The notes below the pieces were generated by a model. That model was not told the DNA's origin. It saw only the letters and a program-made list of their open reading frames with translations, and searched no databases. From M55B174 sp964618065 (GTDB lineage Bacteria > Patescibacteriota > Minisyncoccia > CAIUEV01 > JAHKAQ01): a stretch of 16,604 bases of DNA. Numbering within the stretch: the first letter of the stretch is position 1; each line of letters begins with the position of its first letter. This document shows positions 1 through 7,701 of the stretch, one piece after another. The DNA lies in assembly GCA_964618065.1 (NCBI GenBank), contig CAZTZK010000030.1, forward strand, positions 1 to 16,604, given 5' to 3'. The position numbers and the translations under genes are program-made.

Positions 1-98
1 AAAACAACAAGTTTAAATATTTAATTAACCTAACGAAATGGTCTACTAGGACATTTCTATATTGCTGGAGGGTAGGACATTTCTACTTTGCCTTGACA
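1..98. mobile_element. Probable end of an insertion sequence (terminal repeats only)
   Basis: The 13-bp motif TAGGACATTTCTA occurs twice, at 47-59 and 73-85, 26 bp apart. Each copy is followed by a related T/C-rich stretch (TATTGCT, then CTTTGCC). Read on the minus strand, the outer edge begins TGTCAA at about position 98. A TGTCA-type outer tip with tandem transposase-binding-like motifs inside it is reminiscent of IS481-type element ends. No transposase is visible, so the body of the element would lie left of the window. The assignment rests on motif layout and memory of similar ends, not on a database match. A plain short tandem duplication is the alternative. Confidence 0.4.
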
Positions 99-319
99 GC
101 ATTTTTTTTATTATAACTTTGGGAATGCTTTTTTACTTAATTGGCGATTTTGTTTTATTGGCTGATTTTCCTAAGTTTTCCGCGAAGGTCTTAATTGTCT
201 GGTATATTATTTTATTTATGGTTGCTTTGGTTATCTTCTTCACCTGGTTACGAAAAAAAATATATCCCAAAATAAAATTTACCAAAAAAATTAAAGCTGG
301 GCATCATTCTGTTGTTTAA
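62..319 (+). CDS. Small hydrophobic protein, possibly 5'-truncated by an insertion sequence
   Basis: This open frame encodes up to 85 residues with two likely membrane helices, roughly residues 13-33 and 42-62. A strongly basic tail rich in Lys follows, which by the positive-inside rule would be cytoplasmic. The TTG at 62 lies inside the putative insertion-sequence end, and the first internal ATG is at 125. Neither has a recognisable ribosome binding site. The hydrophobic coding starts directly after the repeat at about position 99. The frame may therefore be the surviving 3' part of a gene interrupted by the element, or a chance frame in AT-rich DNA. No family is recognised. Confidence 0.35.
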   Translation: MLEGRTFLLCLDSIFFIITLGMLFYLIGDFVLLADFPKFSAKVLIVWYIILFMVALVIFFTWLRKKIYPKIKFTKKIKAGHHSVV

Positions 320-386
320 TTTTAGCTGAAGCTTAAAAAATAAAGGGGGTGGAGTTGAAATCTGCTACTGAGAGTTATTTTAATTG

Positions 387-422
387 AAAGGCAAGAACGC
401 TTAATGCGAACTTGCCTTTTTT
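387..422 (+). terminator. Strong intrinsic terminator
   Basis: A perfect 9-bp stem AAAGGCAAG / CTTGCCTTT (387-395 with 411-419) encloses a symmetric AA/AA internal loop, an inner CGC/GCG stem (398-400 with 406-408) and the loop TTAAT. A T-tract (417-422) follows at once. It would end transcription of the short ORF upstream and insulate the rpoB promoter from read-through. Confidence 0.85.
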
Positions 423-485
423 ATTTCTCATAATAATTGAAAAATATGCAAAAGTATTCAAATGGCACTTATTTAATCCAAGCCC

Positions 486-513
486 TTGACGTTTTTTTTG
501 AATGTGGTAATCT
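486..513 (+). promoter_or_regulatory. rpoB-rpoC promoter (sigma-70 type, extended -10)
   Basis: The -35 box TTGACG (486-491) is followed after 16 bp by the -10 box TAATCT (508-513). A TGn extended -10 element sits directly upstream (TGG, 505-507). The predicted transcription start is near 520, giving a leader of about 130 nt before the ATG at 653. It lies between the terminator at 387-422 and rpoB, so rpoB-rpoC is probably an independent transcription unit. Nothing else is recognised between 423 and 485. Confidence 0.65.
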
Positions 514-587
514 TTGAACTCAGAAGCAAATAATACTCTCTTTTAGGGGTGACAAACAATTTAGGTCAAAAATTTAATAATTAAGAA

Positions 588-638
588 GCAAAATAAAGCC
601 CGATAGAAAGGGAATCTTTTATTTTATTTTGCCTTTTT
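588..638 (+). promoter_or_regulatory. rpoB leader: terminator-like hairpin, candidate attenuator
   Basis: GCAAAATAAA (588-597) is the exact complement of TTTATTTTGC (623-632), and TTTTT (634-638) follows directly. Inside, CCC (599-601) can pair with GGG (610-612) around an 8-nt loop. The right arm contains two overlapping TTTATTTT registers (618-625 and 623-630), so more than one pairing is possible. The structure lies between the promoter and the rpoB ATG, 14 nt before the start codon. It cannot be a constitutive full terminator unless rpoB is expressed from elsewhere, so partial or regulated termination is the reasonable inference. The stem is AT-rich, so its strength is uncertain. The rest of the leader (about 520-587) shows no known riboswitch. 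Confidence 0.5.
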
Positions 639-652
639 GTGATTTTGAATTT

Positions 653-3600
653 ATGATTAATCCTGCTAAAAAACTAAAGCTTAAAAAAAGATTTAGCGCG
701 CGATCCAGTTTTTCTAAAAGAAGATTTTTAGGAAAACTTGGAAAAGTCTTTTCTCTTCCTAATCTTATAGAAATTCAAACTAAATCTTATGAATGGTTTA
801 TTGAAAAAGGTTTGCAGGAGCTCTTGAAAGAAGTTTCTCCCATTGAAGATTATACAGGAAAAAATTTAAAACTTAGACTTCTTGATTACTATCTGGATGA
901 GCCTAAGTATGATGAAAGAACAGCCAAAGATAAAAATATCTCTTTTGAGGCTCCTATTAGATTGAGAGTAGAATTGGATAATAAATATAGTAAAAAGAAA
1001 AACGAACAAGAAATTTATTTAGGAGAGTTCCCAATAATGACTAAGAGGGGAACTTTTATTATTAACGGAGTGGAAAGAGTAGTTGTCTCTCAATTAGTTA
1101 GATCCCCAGGGATATTTTTTACTATGAGAGTTTTTAAAGGCCGAAAATTATTTGGTGCAAAAGTTATTCCTGAAAGAGGAGCTTGGCTGGAGTTTGAGAC
1201 CGATGCTAATAATACTATCTCAGTTAAAATAGATCGAAAAAGAAAAATTCCGGCGACTTCTTTAATAAGAGCTTTTGGTTGTTCAACTGACAAGGAAATA
1301 AAAAAGCTTTTTTCTGATGTAGATACTAGTGAAATAAAATATATAAAAGAAACAATAGGCAAGGATGCTGCTAAAAATAGAGGAGAGGGATACAAGGAAA
1401 TCTATAAAAGAATTCGTCCAGGCGATATGGCTACTGAAGAAAATGCTCAACAAATGATTGATGGAATGTTTTTTGATCCGGATCATTATGATATTTCCCA
1501 AGTTGGACGTTACCGCACAAATGCCAGACTTAATCAAAATGTTCCCAATGATGCTGAGCATATGACTCTTACATTGGAGGATTTAACTGAAACTTTAAAA
1601 GAAATTATTCGTTTGAATAATGATCCTAAAGCTAAACCTGATGACATAGATCACTTAGGGAACAGGAGAGTCAGAGCTATTGGAGAATTAATCCAAGCTA
1701 AATTAAGAACCGGCTTTACTAGAATGGAACGCAATATTAAAGATAGAATGAGTACTTGTGATTTGGAAACTGTAATGCCGAATCAAATCATTAATTCTCG
1801 TCCGGTAATAGCTTCTATCAAGGAATTCTTTTCTAGTTCTCAGCTTTCTCAATATATGGATCATGTTAATCCTTTAGCGGAGTTGGAACATAAAAGAAGG
1901 CTTTCAGCAATGGGACCTGGAGGTTTAACAAGAGAAAGAGCAAGTTTTGAAGTTAGAGATGTTCATCCTAGTCATTATGGAAGAATTTGTCCTATTCAAA
2001 CTCCTGAAGGTCCCAATATTGGATTGGTAACTCATCTTTCTTGTTATGCTAGAGTTAATGATTATGGCTTCTTAGAAACTCCTTATAGAAAGATAGTAAA
2101 AGAAGTTAAACTTTCAAAAAATGATTGGAAAGGAGAAATTGCAGGAGAGAGTGTTAAAAAAGCTAAGGTAAAAAAGGGAGACAAATTAACTAAAGAAATA
2201 GTTGCTCGATTAAAAAGAGCCTCTCTTACAAAAATTAAAATAATTCCAAGAGTAACCGATAAAATTGATTATTTATCGGCTACTGAAGAGAATAAATATA
2301 ATATTGCTCAAGTAGGCGGAGCTTTAACCGAAGAAGGATATTTTAAAGAAGATAAAGTTCAAGCCAGAGTTAAGGGCGAACCGACTTTTATTTCTCCAAA
2401 TTTAGTAGACTATGTTGACATTTCTCCTAAGCAAATTGTTAGTGTCTCCACCTCTTTGATACCTTTTTTAGAGCATGATGACGCTAACCGAGCCTTGATG
2501 GGTTCTAATATGCAACGTCAAGCTGTTTCTTGTATTAAACCGGAATCTCCAATAGTGGGAACAGGCATTGAAGATAAGGCGGCAGCTGATTCAGGGCAAG
2601 TTATCTTAGCGGAAGAAGCGGGAGAAGTTGAAGAAGTGGATGCTGATCATATTGTTGTCCGATCTTCAAAGAAAAATAAATCGGGCAGAAGAGAAAAAAT
2701 AGTTTATAATTTATTGACTTTTGCTAAATCAAACGCTTTTACTTGTATTAATCAAGTGCCGGTAGTTAAACAAAAAGAAAAAGTTACTAAGGGACAGCTT
2801 TTAGCGGACGGAGCTTCTACTGATAATGGTGAATTAGCCTTAGGACAGAATGTTTTAGTCGCTTTAATGCCTTGGAGAGGCTACAATTTTGAAGATGCCA
2901 TTATTATCTCAGAAAGATTAATTCATAATGACCGATACAGCTCTATCCATATTGAAGACCATACGCTTGATGTAAGAGATACTCGCTTAGGTCCGGAAAT
3001 AGTAACCAGAGATATCCCTAATATTGGAGAAGAAAGATTAAAGAATTTAGATGAAGAAGGAATTATTAGAATAGGTGCGGAAGTTTCTTCCGGTGATATT
3101 TTAGTAGGTAAAATTACACCCAAGGGAGAGAGTGATTTAACTCCAGAAGAAAGGCTTCTAAGAGCTATTTTTGGAGAAAAATCGCGAGAAATTAAAGATA
3201 GCTCTCTTTATATGCCGAATGGAGAAAAGCGAAAAGTAGTAGATGTAAAAATATTTTCTCGAGAGCAGGGTGATAAATTACCCTCGGGAGTAATTAAACA
3301 AATTCAAGTCACTGTAGCTCAATTAAGAAAAATTCAAGAAGGTGATAAATTAGCTGGTCGGCATGGAAATAAAGGAGTCATTTCTAAAATTCTTCCCCAG
3401 GAGGATATGCCTTATCTCCCTGATGGTTCTCCTGTAGATGTTGTTTTAAACCCTCTAGGAGTTGCCTCTAGAATGAATATTGGTCAGATTTTGGAGACTC
3501 ATCTAGGTTGGGCTGCTGCTGCTCTAGGCTATAAAGTAGCATCTCCCGTTCTAGAAGGAGTAAGTGAGAAACAAATTGTTAAAGAACTTAAGAAAGCAGG

Positions 3601-4045
3601 TCTTCCCGAAGATGGAAAGATTAAGTTGGTTGATGGAATTACCGGTCAAAAGTTTGATAACAAAGTGACAGTGGGCATGATGTATATTATGAAGCTGAAT
3701 CATTTAGTAGAAGATAAGATTCATATGCGTTCCATTGGTCCTTATTCTTTAATTACCCAACAGCCTTTGGGAGGGAAAGCACAATTTGGTGGTCAGCGTT
3801 TCGGAGAAATGGAAGTTTGGGCTTTAGAAGGACATGGTGCCGCTCATATGCTTCAAGAAATACTTACTATAAAATCGGATGATGTTGCGGGTCGTTCCAA
3901 AGCTTATGAATCAATAGTTAAAGGCGAGAGAATTCAGAGCCCTAACGTTCCCACTTCTTTGCATGTACTTTTGCATGAATTGAAGGGGCTTGGTCTCAAT
4001 GTTGAATTAATAAAAGAGGAAGAAATGAAACACAAGAGATTTTAA
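653..4045 (+). CDS. rpoB: DNA-directed RNA polymerase subunit beta
   Basis: Beta subunit of the core RNA polymerase, forming one jaw of the active-site cleft with beta prime. From the ATG at 653 it has 1130 residues, shorter than the E. coli protein (1342) because the proteobacterial insertions are absent. Visible landmarks: the N-terminal QLVRSPGIFF motif; the rifampicin-pocket segment around residues 392-450 (Q397, D403, H413, R416, S418 match E. coli Q510, D516, H526, R529, S531); GDKLAGRHGNK with the two active-site lysines K899 and K907; and the C-terminal clamp segment with GGKAQFGGQRFGEMEVWALE. I chose ATG 653 over an upstream TTG at 629 because that TTG lies inside the leader hairpin and would add eight non-conserved residues. 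There is no Shine-Dalgarno sequence before either. rpoC follows after 20 nt. Pocket substitutions relative to E. coli include F514Y, N518V, S522A and L533M. Confidence 0.98.
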   Translation: MINPAKKLKLKKRFSARSSFSKRRFLGKLGKVFSLPNLIEIQTKSYEWFIEKGLQELLKEVSPIEDYTGKNLKLRLLDYYLDEPKYDERTAKDKNISFEAPIRLRVELDNKYSKKKNEQEIYLGEFPIMTKRGTFIINGVERVVVSQLVRSPGIFFTMRVFKGRKLFGAKVIPERGAWLEFETDANNTISVKIDRKRKIPATSLIRAFGCSTDKEIKKLFSDVDTSEIKYIKETIGKDAAKNRGEGYKEIYKRIRPGDMATEENAQQMIDGMFFDPDHYDISQVGRYRTNARLNQNVPNDAEHMTLTLEDLTETLKEIIRLNNDPKAKPDDIDHLGNRRVRAIGELIQAKLRTGFTRMERNIKDRMSTCDLETVMPNQIINSRPVIASIKEFFSSSQLSQYMDHVNPLAELEHKRRLSAMGPGGLTRERASFEVRDVHPSHYGRICPIQTPEGPNIGLVTHLSCYARVNDYGFLETPYRKIVKEVKLSKNDWKGEIAGESVKKAKVKKGDKLTKEIVARLKRASLTKIKIIPRVTDKIDYLSATEENKYNIAQVGGALTEEGYFKEDKVQARVKGEPTFISPNLVDYVDISPKQIVSVSTSLIPFLEHDDANRALMGSNMQRQAVSCIKPESPIVGTGIEDKAAADSGQVILAEEAGEVEEVDADHIVVRSSKKNKSGRREKIVYNLLTFAKSNAFTCINQVPVVKQKEKVTKGQLLADGASTDNGELALGQNVLVALMPWRGYNFEDAIIISERLIHNDRYSSIHIEDHTLDVRDTRLGPEIVTRDIPNIGEERLKNLDEEGIIRIGAEVSSGDILVGKITPKGESDLTPEERLLRAIFGEKSREIKDSSLYMPNGEKRKVVDVKIFSREQGDKLPSGVIKQIQVTVAQLRKIQEGDKLAGRHGNKGVISKILPQEDMPYLPDGSPVDVVLNPLGVASRMNIGQILETHLGWAAAALGYKVASPVLEGVSEKQIVKELKKAGLPEDGKIKLVDGITGQKFDNKVTVGMMYIMKLNHLVEDKIHMRSIGPYSLITQQPLGGKAQFGGQRFGEMEVWALEGHGAAHMLQEILTIKSDDVAGRSKAYESIVKGERIQSPNVPTSLHVLLHELKGLGLNVELIKEEEMKHKRF

Positions 4046-4065
4046 ATAATCTGGATAATTTTAAA

Positions 4066-7000
4066 ATGATGGCTAATAAAGTCAGTGATTTTGGATCTAT
4101 AAAAATTAAATTAGCTTCCCCAGAAGATATTCTTGGTTGGTCTCATGGTGAGGTTTTAAAACCGGAAACTATTAATTATCGGACTCAACGCTTTGAGAAG
4201 GATGGTCTTTTTTGTGAAAGAATTTTTGGTCCTAGCAAAGACTGGGAATGTGCTTGCGGAAAATATAAAAGAATTCGTTATAAAGGTGTAATCTGCGAAA
4301 AATGTGGGGTAGAAGTTACGAGAAGTAGTGTCCGGCGAGAAAGGATGGGCCATATTGCTTTGGCTGTACCGGTAGCTCATGTTTGGTATTTAAGAGGAGC
4401 CACTTCTAAAATAGGGTTAATTTTAAATCTAAGCTCTGCTGATTTAGAAAAAGTAGTTTATTTTGCCAGTTATATAATTACCGATGTGAACGAAGACGAA
4501 AAGATGAGGACCCTGGATCAAGTGGATAAAGAATACAAAGAAAAATTAATGAAAATCCGTCAGGATAAACTGACCAACCAGGAAAAAAATGACAAAATAA
4601 CAATTCTTAAAGAAGAAAAGAAAAAGATTAAAGAGGAGCTTGGTTCTCTTGTAAGATTAAAAATTATTTCAGAGATTGAATATCGTGATATTTCCATGAA
4701 GTATGGACATATTTTTGAAGCTGGAATCGGGGCAGAAGCAATAAGAAAAATTCTAATAAAGATTAATCTTTTTGATGAAGTTAAAAAAGTAGAAAATCTT
4801 TTAGCTTCCAAGGCTAAGAGTATTGATCGTAAAAGATTAGTTCGTCGTTTAAGAGTAATAAAAGGCATGAAGCAGGCAAGAGTGAGGCCGGAATGGATGT
4901 TTCCTACAGTAGTTCCTGTTATCCCTCCAGATTTACGCCCTATGGTTCAATTAGATGGTGGTCGTTTTGCTACTTCTGATCTCAATGATCTTTATCGTCG
5001 GATTATCAATCGCAATAATAGACTAAAAAAATTGATGTCCATCGGAGCTCCGGAAGTAATTTGTCGCAACGAAAAAAGAATGCTCCAAGAAGCAGTAGAT
5101 GCTCTTTTTGATAATTCAGGTAGAAGAAGCCAAGTTTCGGTAGCAGCTTCTACTGGTCAGAAAAGACCATTAAAGTCTTTAGCTGATATGTTAAAAGGAA
5201 AACAAGGAAGATTTCGTCAAAATCTTTTAGGGAAAAGAGTAGATTATTCCGGAAGATCGGTGATTATCATTGGAGCTAATCTTAAGATTGATCAGTGCGG
5301 ACTTCCCAAAAAAATGGCTTTGGAACTTTATAAACCCTTTATTATTAGACATCTTATTAAACAAGGGAGCGCCCATAATGTAAGAAGTGCTGGTAGATTA
5401 GTTGAACAAGAATCCACTGAAGCTTATGAAATACTGGAAAGAGTTATCCGAGACCATTATGTTATTCTAAATCGGGCTCCAACTCTTCACCGTCTAGGAA
5501 TTCAAGCCTTTAGACCAGTCCTTATTGAGGGCAAAGCTATTCAAATTCATCCAATGGTTTGCGCTGCTTTTAACGCAGACTTTGATGGAGATCAAATGGC
5601 AGTTCACCTTCCTCTCACCAGAAAAGCTCAAGAGGAAGCAGCAGAAATTATGATCTCTAAAAATAATTTATTAAAGCCTTCCACTGGAGAACCAATTACT
5701 GTTCCTTCTCTGGATATTATTTTGGGTCTTTATTACATGACTGGTATAGATGATAGTGAAACTAAAAAGATAAAGAACATCGCTTCTTGCGAGGAAGCAA
5801 TTATTCTTCAACAAATGGAGAAAATAGGCCTAAGAGAGAAGATTAGAGTTAAACTTAATAATGGTGAAATTATTGAGACTTCAGCGGGTCGTATTCTCAT
5901 CAATCAAGTATTTCCAGAAGAGTTAGGTTTTATTAATGAACATCTAAATAAAAAAAGAGTTAAAGAGCTTATTGCCACTATTTTAAGATTTTCTGGAGTA
6001 GAGAAAGTTTCTACTTTGGTGGATAAATTAAAAGATCTGGGATTTAAATATGCTACCCAATCAGGAATTTCTTGGGGTATGAACGATATTCAAGTTCCTA
6101 AAAATAAAGAAAAAATTATTGAAAAGGCTGAAAAAAATCTAAAAGAGTTAGACGGCCAATATAAGCTAGGGCTTTTAACCGAAGAAGAACGCCGTTCCCA
6201 AGTTGTTCAGATTTGGAATAATTGTCGGGATCAAGTTACTGCGGAAGTTGAAAGCCAAATAGATATGAAGGGGCCAGTTTTCTCAATGGTAGATTCTGGA
6301 GCGAGAGGAACGATAGCCGTTCTCGTTCAGTTGATGGGGATGAGAGGTTTAATGGCTAATCCAGCCGGAGAAATTATAGAATTACCTGTAAAGGATAGTT
6401 TTAAGGAAGGACTAAATGTTTTGGAATATTTTATTTCTTCTCATGGTGCTAGAAAAGGAATGGCCGATACAGCTCTGAGAACTGCTACTGCAGGTTATTT
6501 AACTAGAAGGTTAGTTGACGTAGCTCAAGATGTGATCGTGTCAGAAAATGATTGTGGCACCAAAAAAGGAACAATTCTTTACCGCAGTGATACTGAAGAA
6601 ATCGGAGGCGATTTTGCATTACGAATTGAAGGAAGAACATCCCTAAAGGATATTTTTAATCCAAAAACTAAGAAGATGATTGTTGCTGGGGGAGAAATTA
6701 TTTCTAGGAAAATAGCAGAAGAGATAGATAAATGTAAAATTGAGGAGGTTCCAATAAGATCAACTATTTATTGCCAGGCAAAGGGGGGAGTCTGTCAAAA
6801 ATGTTATGGTAATGATTTAGGAAGCAACGAATTAGTTAAACTTGGTCAAGCAGTTGGTATTGTAGCTGCTCAGTCTATAGGAGAACCGGGTACCCAGCTA
6901 ACGATGAGAACTTTTCATGTTGGAGGAGTTGCCGGCGAAGATATAGTTTCCGGTTTACCTAGAGTAGAAGAAATATTTGAAGCGAGATCTCCTAAAGGAG

Positions 7001-7659
7001 AAGCTTTTATTTCTGAGGTAAATGGTAAGGTGGAAAGTATTAGCAAAAAAGCTCAACAGAAAGAAATTATTATTCAACCTCAAGGAACCAAGAGTAAAAA
7101 ACAACAGAAAAAATATTTAGTTCAAGAGAATGCATCCTTGTTAGTGTCAGAAGGAGACTTGGTAACTGCCGGCCAACAATTAATTACTGGTCATATTGAT
7201 TTAAAAAAGTTATTTAAAGCTTCTGGAAGAGAAGCTGTTGCTCGTTACATTACGCGAGAAATTCAAGAAGTTTATTCTTCTCAAGGAGAGAGCATTGATG
7301 ATAAACATATTGAAATTATAATCAGGCAAATGTTCTCTAGAAGAATGGTTATTGATCCAGGAGATTCCGAATTAGTAGCTAAGGATATTGTTGAAGCTGA
7401 AGTCGCCGATGATATTAATGGTCGTATGATTCAAACAGGAAGAAGGCCGGCTAAATTAGAAGAACTAATTTTTGGGATTACCAAAGTTTCTCTTACTACT
7501 GAAAGTTTTTTGTCAGCTGCCTCTTTTCAACATACAGCTCAAGTCTTAATAGAGGCTTCTCTTTTAGGAAAAGTTGACTATTTGAAAGGACTTAAAGAAA
7601 ATGTTATTTTGGGTCGCTTAATTCCGGCTGGAATTAATTTCAAAAAGAGACATTTCTAA
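4066..7659 (+). CDS. rpoC: DNA-directed RNA polymerase subunit beta prime
   Basis: Catalytic subunit of RNA polymerase, 1197 residues, close to the B. subtilis length (1199) and lacking the large E. coli SI3 insertion. The N-terminal zinc site is C62, C64, C77, C80. The active-site Mg2+ motif NADFDGDQMAVH places the three aspartates at D505, D507 and D509. The second zinc site is C830, C903, C910, C913. The bridge helix and trigger loop region is intact, with the SHGARKGMADTAL motif and the LTRRLVDVAQD motif. The C-terminal segment carries the conserved LPRVEEIFEAR motif. Two ATGs stand in tandem at 4066 and 4069; either could be used, changing the protein by one residue. No Shine-Dalgarno is present, and the 20-nt gap to rpoB suggests cotranscription. 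No clear terminator follows in the 42 bp before the convergent gene. Confidence 0.98.
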   Translation: MMANKVSDFGSIKIKLASPEDILGWSHGEVLKPETINYRTQRFEKDGLFCERIFGPSKDWECACGKYKRIRYKGVICEKCGVEVTRSSVRRERMGHIALAVPVAHVWYLRGATSKIGLILNLSSADLEKVVYFASYIITDVNEDEKMRTLDQVDKEYKEKLMKIRQDKLTNQEKNDKITILKEEKKKIKEELGSLVRLKIISEIEYRDISMKYGHIFEAGIGAEAIRKILIKINLFDEVKKVENLLASKAKSIDRKRLVRRLRVIKGMKQARVRPEWMFPTVVPVIPPDLRPMVQLDGGRFATSDLNDLYRRIINRNNRLKKLMSIGAPEVICRNEKRMLQEAVDALFDNSGRRSQVSVAASTGQKRPLKSLADMLKGKQGRFRQNLLGKRVDYSGRSVIIIGANLKIDQCGLPKKMALELYKPFIIRHLIKQGSAHNVRSAGRLVEQESTEAYEILERVIRDHYVILNRAPTLHRLGIQAFRPVLIEGKAIQIHPMVCAAFNADFDGDQMAVHLPLTRKAQEEAAEIMISKNNLLKPSTGEPITVPSLDIILGLYYMTGIDDSETKKIKNIASCEEAIILQQMEKIGLREKIRVKLNNGEIIETSAGRILINQVFPEELGFINEHLNKKRVKELIATILRFSGVEKVSTLVDKLKDLGFKYATQSGISWGMNDIQVPKNKEKIIEKAEKNLKELDGQYKLGLLTEEERRSQVVQIWNNCRDQVTAEVESQIDMKGPVFSMVDSGARGTIAVLVQLMGMRGLMANPAGEIIELPVKDSFKEGLNVLEYFISSHGARKGMADTALRTATAGYLTRRLVDVAQDVIVSENDCGTKKGTILYRSDTEEIGGDFALRIEGRTSLKDIFNPKTKKMIVAGGEIISRKIAEEIDKCKIEEVPIRSTIYCQAKGGVCQKCYGNDLGSNELVKLGQAVGIVAAQSIGEPGTQLTMRTFHVGGVAGEDIVSGLPRVEEIFEARSPKGEAFISEVNGKVESISKKAQQKEIIIQPQGTKSKKQQKKYLVQENASLLVSEGDLVTAGQQLITGHIDLKKLFKASGREAVARYITREIQEVYSSQGESIDDKHIEIIIRQMFSRRMVIDPGDSELVAKDIVEAEVADDINGRMIQTGRRPAKLEELIFGITKVSLTTESFLSAASFQHTAQVLIEASLLGKVDYLKGLKENVILGRLIPAGINFKKRHF

Positions 7660-7701
7660 AAATAAAAATCTCTATTCTCTTAGCATTAATTTCCTCGTTT
7701 T

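Noticed and set aside
93..116. TTGACA followed by TATAA-like sequence upstream of the first ORF
   Set aside because: The spacing is about 13 bp, too short for a sigma-70 promoter; TTGACA is better explained as the insertion-sequence tip.
349..387. Twelve-codon reading frame starting GTG after GGGGG and ending at the terminator stem, a possible leader peptide
   Set aside because: The frame is too short, the start overlaps its own purine tract, there is no run of one amino acid, and the terminator shows no competing antiterminator arm.
629..652. Upstream TTG start of rpoB adding eight residues
   Set aside because: The TTG lies inside the leader hairpin and has no ribosome binding site; the added residues are not typical of RpoB. 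ATG 653 is preferred.
1090..1561. Minus-strand open frames inside rpoB, and similar ones inside rpoC, pnp and uvrD
   Set aside because: They lie opposite strongly conserved coding sequence, have no ribosome binding sites and resemble no family; they are shadows of the real genes.
7649..7658. GACATTTCTA at the end of rpoC, matching part of the repeat at 47-59
   Set aside because: It is a ten-base match in conserved coding sequence for the RpoC C-terminus, without the flanking motif. Taken as chance.
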